A stretch of DNA of 21,180 bases from Plakobranchus ocellatus (Eukaryota > Mollusca > Gastropoda > Plakobranchidae), in NCBI GenBank assembly GCA_019648995.1, contig BLXT01007988.1:1403091-1424270 (forward strand). Reading direction: 5' to 3'. Both the position numbers and the translations under genes were made by a program. This document shows, piece after piece, positions 9,022 through 17,991 of this stretch; the first letter of the stretch is position 1, and every line of letters starts with the position of its first letter. The notes under the pieces were generated by a model. The model saw nothing but the letters and a program-made list of their open reading frames with translations. It did not search any database and had not been told where the DNA came from.

Positions 9022-9269
9022 TGGAGAAAGGTAGATCAGCTAAATGGAAAGGTACAAAGAAGATTGTATAGAAGTTTATAAGAGAGAAAAAGCAGACAAG
9101 AGAGTGTTGAAAGACGCTAATGCATAACGAAAAAATTGATAAGGCAATCAGGAGGAGGCAACTGGCAATGAAGGGCAGTTTGACCCTCATGAAAAACAAG
9201 GCAAAGTAGAGAAAGAATGGGCTAACTAGGACACTTGAACAAATGTTTTGTAGAACGCAATGTATATAA

Positions 9270-9387
9270 AAAAAACAAACCAAAAAAAAAAAAACTCAAA
9301 CACACACGCACATACACACACACATGCACACCAAATCAAATCGTGGTAAAAAAACACAAGAAGCCTGGGCAAAAAAAAAAAAAAAAA
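9270..9387 (+). repeat. A-runs and (CA)n patch
   Basis: Poly-A runs lie at about 9282-9293 and 9371-9387, with an acacacgcacatacacac patch between. These could be old A-tails of plus-strand retroposons, but no body was recognised. Confidence 0.6.
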
Positions 9388-10500
9388 TCATTGAGTTGTT
9401 CCTAAAATGAGAGAAGCTACAGTTTCTGAGAATTATCTGAGTCAAGCTGACATTCGCCATATCTAGTGTATCAGGTTATATTATGGGCCTAACTTCTATT
9501 GCATATACACCTAATCTTGTCGTCGCTACATCCGGTACTTTTCTAAGAAAGACCATATACATTAAAAAAGAAATAGCGCTTTCTTGATCCTACCAACCTT
9601 TAGTTTTCTATATCTCGGGCAAAAAAAAAAACAAAAAAAAAAACAGCCAGACCCTAAGGGAATCCATACAAATTAAACATTTCTATAATTTTTACCGCTG
9701 GTTTCAAAGATATAAAGCTTCGTGCTAGGCTTAGACCGGGGCTCATTTTGAATCATTATGTGGTGCAACCGAACACGCAGTTTTATTAAAGCATAGATAA
9801 GAATGTAAAACACAATATCCTCTATATAGTATAGAGGCATTTAGAGTATTCAGGCTGTATAAGCTTCTTAATCATCACCTCTTTTTTAAAAAGCCTAACC
9901 TGAAGGTAGAGAGGAAATCTGCAGAAAACTTGCAAGTTCAGACGCTGATCTGCTGAAGTGAATCGAAGCAGAAGGATTATGAGTCGTATACAAAATTTAA
10001 AAAAAAAAGAAAGAGAGAGCATAATTGAATAGAAAAATACGACGGCTAAAATCTTGGCATTTACCTGTACAGTAACAATTCCCAAGTTCCTACATAGAGA
10101 TGAGATAAGTGAAGAGGAAAATAATTTATGACTGTATTTTGTAGACAATTCTTGCGGCTGTTTTCTTATCTTCTCTTCTATATTTTTTTATTCTTCCATC
10201 TTGTTCTTTCATCTCTTGATGCTCACTTTCTTATCCTTTTCCCTTCTTCCTCTTTCAATTCTTCCTGCCTTTGTGCCTTTGCCTGTAATTGATCGATAGA
10301 AACGTGTATGCGAGTTTCGCACGTTTTAAAACATCAGTTATATATTTTTTTCTAGCAATGCTCAAGGTTGAAACACATTACCTTGTTTCATTCTCCTCTG
10401 TACTCTATAATATTACCGCGTTTGAAGCCTACTCTAACATTCATTTGCACATGTTTCAAGCATGGAATGCCTAGTGGAAAAAAAAATCTAGCATGCAGTA
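9388..10500. other. AT-rich non-coding stretch
   Basis: About 1.1 kb with no convincing gene. The minus frame at 9822-10148 and plus frame at 10289-10474 lack motifs. A-runs near 9620-9644 interrupt it. Confidence 0.4.
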
Positions 10501-11010
10501 ATCGCCCATACATTTTTAAATGCACGTTAGTGGAATGCAAGTCCTGACGAAGGTCGAAGAGGACTGTTTTCTAAATTGCTAGAGAGCGAGGGAAAAGGAG
10601 GAGGTAAAAAAAAACCCAGTTCAGAGTGTTGTGTTCAATGAGATTTTGAGGGAAATGTTAACTCAATAAGAATGAAGATTTATCGTTAAAAATCTTGCTG
10701 ACCCTGAGGGATTTTGCAAGTCAACGAGAAAAATGGCCCGTTGTCGAGCCTTGTATCACCATCACCATCAAGCTGATGATGTTGGACATTGACACCACAT
10801 TTTAGTCAAACTTTGTCAGCCACAGAAAAAATGTACTATTGTCACTGAAAAAGCTAACGTTTCCAACCAGTAATAATTTTTTGCAGGGTCAAAAACTTTT
10901 TAAACGACTTGTCCATGAAAAGTAGTTCCGAAGACCAACAGCGGGAGGCCCACAAAAAGCACACAATGCAATGTTAAAAGCTAAGAAGTTGCTCAAGAGA
11001 AACTAAATTA
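10501..11010 (+). other. Mixed stretch with coding-like but broken frames
   Basis: Around 10800-11005 one plus frame reads LLSLKKLTFPTSNN, FLQGQKLFKRLVHEK, a stop, then RPTAGGPQKAHNAMLKAKKLL before a second stop. The overlapping frame after a possible acceptor (ttttttgcag, ending near 10885) reads VKNFLNDLSMKSSSEDQQ and stops at TAA. These are more hydrophilic and less repetitive than neighbouring frames and could be decayed transposon coding sequence, but I recognise no family. Confidence 0.2.
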
Positions 11011-11745
11011 GCTGATAAAAAATTTGAGAAATCAAGCGTTGTTTTTTTGGAAAGCATAACGAAAGCTTATTCAGCGAAAAGTAATATGCCACTCCTCCAC
11101 ACACCTTCACCCACTTTCCTCCGAACTTTCCTAGCCCCTTTTTTTCAAGACACATACGAGCGTGTTTGTTACAGGCAATTAAACAAAAAGAATACACTTC
11201 AAATAATTCTGTACAAATATTACCTTGATTATGTCAGATATCTGAGAGAAAAAAAGCTCCTTCAGGGGGTACTCGTTAGATAACAGAATAATTATTTCTC
11301 TACTAGACGATCAAAGTTAGTTATAAACGTAAGGAATGTAAAAGGCCCTAGTACTTTGATTTCCACGCCATACGTTATGGATGTGGTTGTTAAACTTATT
11401 TTTCTAATAGTTTAAGCTAAGACTGTCATTTCCAGGCGTCTTTCTAGAATCACATAGAGCGTACCATCAATATTCATCTAGCGATTTGCTTGTGAGCCTT
11501 GGCGACAATGTTTCCCCCATTACTACGATCTTTCATAGCCTAAAGTTTGTCCCTTATCTTCGGCTAGCATTATATTACTTTTTTTTTTTTACTACATATA
11601 GTAATTTCTTCCTTCACATCTCTCTTCACTTCTTGAGCACCAACCCCTTTGCTATGCTTGCAACGGTTTATGAATGTCCGGCATTATTTCAATTGAGCGC
11701 CCAGATCATGAAGTCATCAGTATTTATTGCAACATAACTAACACA
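11011..11745. other. AT-rich non-coding stretch
   Basis: Frames at 11047-11283, 11003-11197 (minus) and 11486-11737 show no signal peptide, domain or motif that I recognise. A T run is at 11579-11590. Confidence 0.4.
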
Positions 11746-11746
11746 A

Positions 11747-12241
11747 GAATAGACTTCTCCAAAAGGTCACGCCCTCTCGCTTAACCTAACTGAGACAGGT
11801 ACATACTGCTCCGAAAGGTCAGTCCTCGAGTAACCTGAGACAGGTATAGACTATTCCGATTGGTCAGTCGCTCCCGCAAAACGTAATTGAAACAGACAAG
11901 AGTGCTCCGAGGGGTCAGTCTCTCTCGAGTAACGTAACTGACATATGTACAGACTTCTCTGAGAGGTCAGTCACTCTCGGGTATCGAACTGAAAAAGGTA
12001 CAGACTTCTCTGAGAGGTCAGTCACTCTCGGGTATCGAACTGAGAAAGGTACAGACTTCTCCGTTAGGTCAATCCCTCTCGTGTAACGTAACTGAGCAGG
12101 CGCAGACTTCTCCGAGAGGTCAGTCACTCTCGGGTATTGAACTGAGATAGGTAAAGATTGCTCTTTGAGGTAAGTCCTTCTCGTGTAACGTAAGTTACTC
12201 AAGTACAGACTACACTGCTCTGGGTGGTCAGTCCCTTTTTA
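11747..12241. repeat. Ten-copy 51-bp minisatellite with a hairpin in each unit
   Basis: Unit starts (gtacagactt and variants) lie at 11747, 11799, 11844, 11895, 11947, 11998, 12049, 12100, 12151 and 12203, so spacings are 52, 45, 51, 52, 51, 51, 51, 51 and 52. The central units (11947-12150) are the most alike, outer ones more diverged, as expected from unequal exchange. Each good unit has an inverted repeat: ccgagag (12112-12118), an eight-base loop, then ctctcgg (12127-12133). On the minus strand the 51-bp period gives a 17-residue repeat (core PRVTDLSEKSVPFSVRY) that stays open at 11915-12202. The array is markedly more GC-rich than its flanks. Confidence 0.9.
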
Positions 12242-12600
12242 CAGCAACTGATTAAAAATGGCATATGACAGAAAATGAACGAACAGAAATCCTGAGATTT
12301 CAGACTAATGGTGGACAGAATATATCAAGAATTGACAAATCTTTTCCTTCACCTCCTTTTATCATGCCTGATGTTTATTCTCTTATCCAATTTTTAAAAA
12401 ACTAAAATGACTTATGAAAATTGTTGTCACAAACAAATCCACGATAACAATGAATCATTAATTCATGTACTAATTTTAGTTTTTAAAGGCTGCCTGGTTT
12501 ATTTTTGTTCTTGCAGTGTCTGGAACACTTAGGTATTCTTTCTCAAGGCACCACATATATGTCGGTTATTCTAGTAAACTACTATCATGAAAGAATTGAC
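12242..12600. other. AT-rich non-coding stretch
   Basis: Nothing recognised. Confidence 0.4.
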
Positions 12601-12605
12601 AGAGT

Positions 12606-12655
12606 TTTGGCTCAGTGGAATGCGCTCTGACCTTCTCGTTTGTCCTTTACAGATA
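12606..12655 (+). mobile_element. Possible truncated tRNA-like SINE head
   Basis: tggctcagtggaatgcgctctgacc resembles the A-box half of a tRNA-derived SINE (tggcNNAGTGG). No B box follows at the expected distance, so this is either a truncated head or chance. Confidence 0.25.
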
Positions 12656-12721
12656 TGCAAGATTCCAGTTGGATCATTGCTGTTATCTGGTTATACTGCC
12701 TTAAGTGTCATGTTAGCATAG

Positions 12722-12802
<81 letters not shown>

Positions 12803-12848
12803 GCAACAACAACATTAACACCATTAACAACAACAACAACAACAACAA
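12722..12848 (+). repeat. (CAA)n microsatellite
   Basis: About 126 bp of CAA with a CAG and ATT interruptions. Poly-Asn, Val and Leu frames through it are artefacts. Confidence 0.95.
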
Positions 12849-13139
12849 TAGAAATGCACATACATGCACAAACAAAAAACGAAACTCCTCGCCCCAAACC
12901 TTACATCTCTTTTGGCAATAAATGTTTTTTTGTAGGAATAGCGTAAACATTGCCTGTCGTCACAATTGTACGACCTTACGTGATGCCCATGACCTTTCGT
13001 AAAATCTGTCTCTGAACCGTTTGGCATCAACACCGAAATTGCAGAGATCATAGGTCGAACTTTGCTGCTTCGATGCTTGTGATGGCTGTCACAACAACGT
13101 AAACAAAATCTTATTTTCTCATATTTCCTAATTCACAAC

Positions 13140-13152
13140 ATCTCTCTCTCTC

Positions 13153-13216
<64 letters not shown>

Positions 13217-13256
13217 CCTTCCTCTCTCTCTCTCTTCCTCCCCTCTCTTTTTTCTA
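13140..13256 (+). repeat. (CT)n polypyrimidine array
   Basis: Long CT array with occasional A, TT and CC interruptions, ending in a cctctctt...tttttc patch. Confidence 0.95.
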
Positions 13257-13260
13257 GCAT

Positions 13261-13300
13261 TATCTATCTATCTATCTATCTATGTATCTATGTATCTATG

Positions 13301-13366
<66 letters not shown>

Positions 13367-13406
13367 CCACTATCTATCTATCTATCTATCTATCTATCAT
13401 CTATCG
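13261..13406 (+). repeat. (ATCT)n tetranucleotide microsatellite
   Basis: About 35 TATC units with a few TATG interruptions near the left and a CCA break at 13367-13370. It is separated from the CT array by only a few bases, making a compound locus. It ends ctatcgatgatg. Confidence 0.95.
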
Positions 13407-14519
13407 ATGATGCTGATCGTAATGCTTACGCTAAAGTATTCTCTAGGATAATTTACAATTTAATTATTGTAACATATCCTGATTAACTTTTTCTTTCCTT
13501 TTTTAAAAACAGACGTTTCATGGTTCTCACATAATTTTCGGAAATTTCAGACTTGTTGATTACTATGATATTCACCAATATTCATCTTTGCAGCAAACCT
13601 TATTATGTCTTTGCTACACAATTGTAGATTGGTTGTTTCTTTCGCTATATACCCGCAATACAATTTGCAATTTTGCGCATTAAACGAGAAAAGAAAATAA
13701 CAAATATCGAAATATAAATCCTGAATGAAATTTCTAATTGCTTTGGTTTAAATCTCCATGTTAAAACATTGCTTCTTTAAAAAAAAATAAGCCGATAACA
13801 TGGCGATCGACTATATGTTTCATACTTTTGAAGAATTGTAGGTTTCGATATACATAATGGTTAGGCCTTAATGATTCATTAAACACAATCAAAATTTTAA
13901 GATGGTATGGCTAAGATTCACACCATAATACGCTATCGTTTAAATGCCTAATCAGTATCCTTTAACGCGTGAAGTGATTCGTACAATATGAGGATAAAAT
14001 TTAGAAAATTAGAAAATAGCCTATGTTAAATGGTCAAATCAATTTTTTAACAAATTGCTTAAGAATTTTATACAATGATTTTCACTGCGTACGTAAATTT
14101 CATACAAAGACTCATATTATTGACGCAACAATTTCGCCTAGAATACTTTTTTGAAAGTTTTAGATAAACATAAATGCTAAGATTGTTATTCTTTCACATG
14201 TCTGTGTATATCTTGTTTTAGAAAGTTTTAATATTCGGTTTTCAATTTTAAAAATTGTTTTAGTAAATAAAATTGTTTTACTTTCTTATTTGCCTTTCAA
14301 AGTGTTCTAATGTTAGGCTGTTCAAAATCTTTCATAGATCAGTAAAGAGTGTTTTCTTTACGTGTCGCGGTTTTACATTAATATAAAATTGCTAGATTAC
14401 AACTGAGTCGATTGTTGCTGAAATATCGTGAGGTTCCAAAAAATAAACACTATATACGAATCAAAAGGCCTAAACCATACCCATTAGTTTAGACAGTAGT
14501 AAACTAAAGCTGTTTATAA
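13407..14519. other. AT-rich non-coding stretch
   Basis: About 1.1 kb, very AT-rich, with no open frame over 60 codons and no recognised element. Confidence 0.45.
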
Positions 14520-14851
14520 TTGACTTTACTACCCCAAAGCTCTTGTAAGTTAAAACATTTTATTTATCTTCAGGGGGAACGACCAAAAGCTACAATTCTC
14601 TTCCATCGTTGCTATAATTACACAAACCCAAAGACATCTTTTATTTTCGTGAACCGTGAGCGGTATACTACATTGTTTTACCCAATCCTTTGCCAAGCAA
14701 AATTTGCAAGACCAGCAATTTTCGACCTTGCTGACACTAAGAAAACCACCTACCCCCTTTTCAATACCAGTCCTTCCCTTTCGCTTGATTTTCCCCCTTC
14801 TCTTCACCAACCCTTATTATCTCATCAATCTTTCGTGAAATCCACCCATCA
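14520..14851. other. Non-coding stretch, pyrimidine-rich at its right end
   Basis: The frame at 14520-15020 crosses unknown bases and C/T-rich sequence and is not protein-like. No motif recognised. Confidence 0.35.
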
Positions 14852-14872
14852 NNAAATTCCCCCCCCCCCCCC
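14852..14872. other. Unknown bases (NN) beside a 14-C homopolymer
   Basis: Two Ns at 14852-14853 precede a C run at 14859-14872. This marks a consensus ambiguity or patched gap, and local lengths may be wrong. Confidence 0.9.
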
Positions 14873-15050
14873 TCTCCCTCTCCTCCACTGCTCCCATCTC
14901 CCATCATCTACCTTATCCTCATTTCCTGTCTCATTTAGAGTAATACCCCTCCTCTCTCTCTCTCCCTCTCAACTCAACGTCTTTTCATCTTTGCTCTTAT
15001 ACTGTTTCCAGGTTTCGTAAATACCTCTAGAGCAAAGACGCATTCATCCT
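14873..15050 (+). repeat. C/T-rich polypyrimidine stretch
   Basis: Low-complexity C/T sequence (for example cctctctctctctccctctc at 14949-14968). It lies about 450-600 bp upstream of the candidate start codon at 15492. Confidence 0.5.
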
Positions 15051-15124
15051 TGAAAAAGTTGCATCTTTCCTTACCTCTTCTCTGGCATCCTTTCATCTTT
15101 TTCTTCCCTCCTTTGCTCGCTGGT

Positions 15125-15300
15125 TTTACCTGTTCTGGATGTGTACCTGACGTCGTCTGCTCTTTACCTCTTGCCTTTTTCTTTCTGCTGCGGCGAAATC
15201 TCGCAGTCTCGTGCCCCGCCCTCTCGAGACTTCCTGTTGCTGGCGCCCACTCGTTTTGCACGGATCTGCACCGCACTTGGACGAGAAGGCATCTCATCAG
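15125..15300 (+). promoter_or_regulatory. CpG-dense promoter-like block upstream of the candidate gene
   Basis: In an AT-rich window this block is GC-balanced and holds many CpGs (gacgtcgtc, gcggcg, ctcgag, ggcgcc, cacgg, gacgag). It ends about 190 bp before the ATG at 15492. No clear TATA box was seen. Open frames on both strands (15050-15340 plus, 14974-15297 minus) give compositionally biased products and I do not call them. An alternative is a non-coding first exon or 5' UTR. Confidence 0.35.
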
Positions 15301-15491
15301 AAATCACTCTTTCCTGTTTCGGTCCAAAAATTACGTTTAGGGAAAACTTTTTGATTTTAAAGTTTTAAAGTGAGGGAAATTTTAACTCTCTCTTCAAACC
15401 GCCGGGAACCATCAAGGAAAACTAGGTTTGATTTTTTGCTTTTTTTCGGCAACTTCACGTCAGAAAAGAGTGTAATTCTTTAGAGACCGCC

Positions 15492-15506
15492 ATGGCAAAT
15501 CCAGTG
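15492..15506 (+). CDS. Exon 1 of a candidate small secreted-peptide gene
   Basis: ATG lies in a near-ideal vertebrate-type Kozak context (accgccATGg: G at -3, CC at -1/-2, G at +4). It is followed by four codons, giving M-A-N-P-V, then a strong 5' splice donor, GTAAGT, at 15507-15512 (exon end GTG|GTAAGT, phase 0). Splicing to the acceptor at 16288 puts the next exon in frame and adds a hydrophobic core, so exon 1 holds the n-region of a signal peptide. Short first coding exons with an intron inside the signal peptide are common in animal secreted-protein genes. The CpG-dense block upstream fits a promoter or 5' UTR. Prediction only: no transcript is available. Confidence 0.5.
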
Positions 15507-15582
15507 GTAAGTCTGCGTGTTTTTGTTTTATAATGGGATTTATCAGACTATGTTTCATTTCATCATTTTGCTAACATAATAA

Positions 15583-15600
15583 TCTATCTCAGAGATAGAC
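15583..15600. repeat. Palindrome tctatctcagagatagac
   Basis: Eight-base arms around a single central A form a perfect 17-nt palindrome. It is the leftmost of several GAGATAGAC/GTCTATCTC motifs inside the predicted intron. Confidence 0.7.
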
Positions 15601-15767
15601 AGAAATAACACTGACCAACCATACTAATTATTTTTTGAAAACTTCTGTTTTCATCTGCGTTATAGCGGAAAAAATCGGCTTAGCTAATATTAAATTATTT
15701 AACTGTATGCGAATTTGTCTGTCTAAAAAGCTGAGATAGACATTTTTTTTATTTTAAAAGTCAATTT

Positions 15768-16058
15768 GGTCTATCTCATTAATCAGTGGTTGTAAAATGG
15801 TATTTCTCGGAAAAACAAAATGGTCTATCTGAGAGAAACAAGATGGTCTATTTCAAAATCGGTTTTTCCTTTTGTATAGATCTCAATAAGATCTCATTAT
15901 CGAAACTGAACGTCAAAATACATGCATTTCATTTGCATATTATAATTTTAAAAACTTTTTTTTTTCCGAAAACCATGCATATTGATATTTTTAACAAAAT
16001 AGCTTTTTATACAGCTTTTAAAGCTTTTCTTAGAACTGCTGATTTTGAGATAGACCAA
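15768..16058. mobile_element. Candidate foldback/MITE-like element with ggtctatctca ends
   Basis: The left end begins ggtctatctcattaatcag. The reverse complement of the right end (to 16058) begins ggtctatctcaaaatcag. The two agree at about 20 of 25 positions as terminal inverted repeats around 290 bp of AT-rich, non-coding DNA. Further copies of the motif lie at 15732-15741 (inverted, able to pair with 15769-15778), 15822 and 15845. No clear target-site duplication is visible, so the borders are provisional. It could instead be an intronic regulatory or RNA-folding motif cluster. Confidence 0.4.
15794..15862 (+). repeat. Three tandem 23-bp units
   Basis: Units start aaaatggtat (15794), aaaatggtct (15817) and aagatggtct (15840), each 23 bp, with several substitutions. 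They carry two of the ggtctat motifs of the surrounding foldback element. Confidence 0.65.
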
Positions 16059-16288
16059 TGGTGATCAAGCAAGGTGACGATTTTCATTTGGTACTTATCT
16101 GCTAAAAGCAAAACTTTGTCCTTCTGTCGAACACCAACTGAAATAGTGGCCTGATAGTTTGGGCCAGCGTTTGTGCTCGTTGCAACGGATACAATGAAAT
16201 CGGGATAAGCCGAATTGAGCTGACTTGTATTATTTCTATCACGGATAAAACAGTTGTGCTTTACTAACTTACTCTCTTTCTGTTGTAG

Positions 16289-16411
16289 GTTAGCATCGTT
16301 CTTCTGTATTTTCTTTTTTTTTCTTCATCTGCTCTATGTTATCAAAAACATTGTAAAAAAACCGGGAATTCAAAAGACAAGACAAGCTTTCAAATGCTCA
16401 AAACGAGTTAG
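16289..16411 (+). CDS. Exon 2 of the candidate small secreted-peptide gene
   Basis: Starting right after the acceptor, the frame set by exon 1 reads VSIVLLYFLFFSSSALC, then YQKHCKKTGNSKD, and ends in TAG at 16409-16411. With exon 1 this gives 45 residues. Residues 5-17 form a strongly hydrophobic h-region and S-S-S-A-L-C fits a signal-peptidase site (after A20 or C22), leaving a basic mature peptide of about 23-25 residues with one or two cysteines. The other frames across the exon do not join to exon 1. Poly-T makes up part of the core, so base-call length matters. Alternatively a weak donor (att|gtaaaa, GT at 16353) could be used, making this only the signal-peptide exon of a longer protein. 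No homologue is recognised. Confidence 0.45.
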   Translation, partial: VSIVLLYFLFFSSSALCYQKHCKKTGNSKDKTSFQMLKTS

Positions 16412-16770
16412 CGAAGGCTGCTTAAAAACAAAGTTTTGTGTGTTAGAGTTTTGAGTATTTATACTCACAAGTAAGGGTAAAATGGAGTTTAAATAATGTC
16501 ATTTCGACGTGATATGTTGACATTCCATTTTTTTTCTGTGCTGAGCTAGTTGGTGAAAAAAAATTGAAATGGAAATGTTTTTTTGACGCTTTGAAACCAG
16601 TAAAAAATCTCATGCGCATATTGTAGTCCGTATTTGCAGCCACACCCAAAGAGATGAAAACAATCTAAAGTAATAGCTCTAGTTTCAGAACTCTTCTTTA
16701 GTTATACGTGTGAATACTATGTTTTGAAAGAAATATGAAGAAAATGAAGAAAAGGGCCTTAGTAATGAGC

Positions 16771-16776
16771 AATAAA
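16771..16776 (+). terminator. Candidate polyadenylation signal AATAAA
   Basis: Canonical hexamer 360 nt after the predicted stop at 16411, with a tgttat patch 20-30 nt downstream and the GA tract beyond. It would give the candidate gene a short 3' UTR. Such hexamers are frequent in AT-rich DNA, so the support is modest. Confidence 0.3.
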
Positions 16777-16816
16777 AATGAGAGGCAACTGAGATGTTAT
16801 AGTGAAAAAAAAAGAT

Positions 16817-16817
16817 T

Positions 16818-16863
<46 letters not shown>

Positions 16864-16987
16864 AAGAAATACAGAGGGATAGAAACGCAGTCAGTGAGAG
16901 AAAAAGAGAGTGAGAGAGAGAAAGAGAGATAGAGTAAAAGAAAGAGAGTGAGAGAAAAACAAAAGAGAAAATGAATGGGAGTGAAGA

Positions 16988-17041
<54 letters not shown>

Positions 17042-17147
17042 TGAGAGAAACAAAAGAGAGGGAAAGATAGAGAAGAAAAAAAGAGGGAGAAAAGAGAGTT
17101 AATAAGAGAGAATGAAAGAAAGATAAGAAGAGAAAGAGAGAGAGAGG
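16817..17147 (+). repeat. Long GA-rich purine tract
   Basis: Two clean (GA)n arrays (about 16824-16860 and 16996-17037) lie in a 330-bp stretch of mostly A and G. Frames through it on either strand (Glu-Arg or Ser-Leu) are artefacts. Confidence 0.9.
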
Positions 17148-17990
17148 TGATTAGGTAAGAATGAGAAACTAGAAGATATGTAAGAATCTTGCGAAAGAAG
17201 CGAAAATGCAGCAACTTTTAAAAATAAAATAAAAGAATCTATTGCGGATACTTTAGCTGTGGTGCCTAAAATGTTTAAACAGTTTTAATGCAGCATATCA
17301 TATGAAAAATGTATTGACTCCTGACCTCTTTCTCTTTCTCTCTGCTCTTGCTATTTTAAAACTTATACCTTTTAAGCTTGCCAAAGAACTGCTTAAGGCA
17401 AGTGCGTTGCGAATAGCGGATATCATTATGTAGTTTACACATAGATATAATAATTTAAAAGTAATGTGACATGTCACTGACAAAAAAAATGATCACAAAA
17501 ATTGCTTCTATACTGTAGCGATACGAGATTGCATGAGTCTGTTGGATAAAAATGAGAATAAAGATGCGGCTAACCTCTGCGAGGTAAATAAATCTCCCTT
17601 GTATAATTGTGAAGACAAGTGACAAAGCTTGATACATTTCATTATGGCATGGTTTGAAAGTTCTATGATGTTGATAATGGAGGATGAAATCTGTAAAGTG
17701 TTCAACGGAAGACTTAAACATTCCTAGTCTCTTACCTCAATGGCGATAGATTTGAGTAGAGGAATAGGTGTGATGTTGGTAAAATCATAGCTTGTACCTA
17801 GCTTGCTCTTACTATTCTTAAAAGTTAGTGTCTATTTCACTTAGTCATTCTCCATCTCCATAATTTCATTAGCTGGCGTCGAATAAAACTCAAAATTTGT
17901 GAAGCACAAAGCGAAAGTTCTTTGACTTTCATACGCCTCTTGGAAAAATATGTGTACGTTACGAATAGATTATAACATATATAGAAAGTC
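17148..17990. other. AT-rich non-coding stretch
   Basis: Minus-strand frames at 17298-17483, 17455-17721 and 17837-18034 carry no recognised motif. Nothing else stands out. Confidence 0.4.
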
Positions 17991-17991
17991 T

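Larger units (their letters stand above)
15507..16288 (+). other. Predicted phase-0 intron (782 nt) of the secreted-peptide gene
   Basis: The donor is GTAAGT. The 3' end has a perfect TACTAAC branch-point consensus at 16262-16268 (branch A at 16267, 21 nt before the intron end), then a pyrimidine-rich ctctttctgttg and the acceptor TAG at 16286-16288. All three signals match metazoan consensus, which is the strongest evidence for a real gene here. The intron also contains the GAGATAGACC repeat cluster and foldback element described separately. Confidence 0.5.

Noticed and set aside
10530-10565. Another SINE-tail match (tcctgacgaaggtcgaag)
   Set aside because: Only about 14 of 18 positions match the family core and nothing else of the element is present; too short to trust.
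12640-13051. Poly-Asn, poly-Val, poly-Leu frames
   Set aside because: Artefacts of the (CAA)n array.
13140-13406. CRISPR-like or direct-repeat array
   Set aside because: Simple CT and ATCT microsatellites without spacers, and the window is eukaryotic.
15050-15340. 96-codon plus frame beginning with a hydrophobic segment
   Set aside because: The hydrophobicity follows from C/T-rich sequence, and an overlapping minus frame of 107 codons is equally open; the block fits a CpG-rich promoter or UTR better.
16254-16454. 66-codon plus frame overlapping exon 2 of the candidate gene
   Set aside because: It starts inside the intron, in another frame, and does not join to exon 1; the spliced reading explains the locus better.
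16685-17214. Ser-Leu rich minus frames and a Glu-Arg plus frame
   Set aside because: Same reason: GA-rich purine tract, no start context, no conserved residues.
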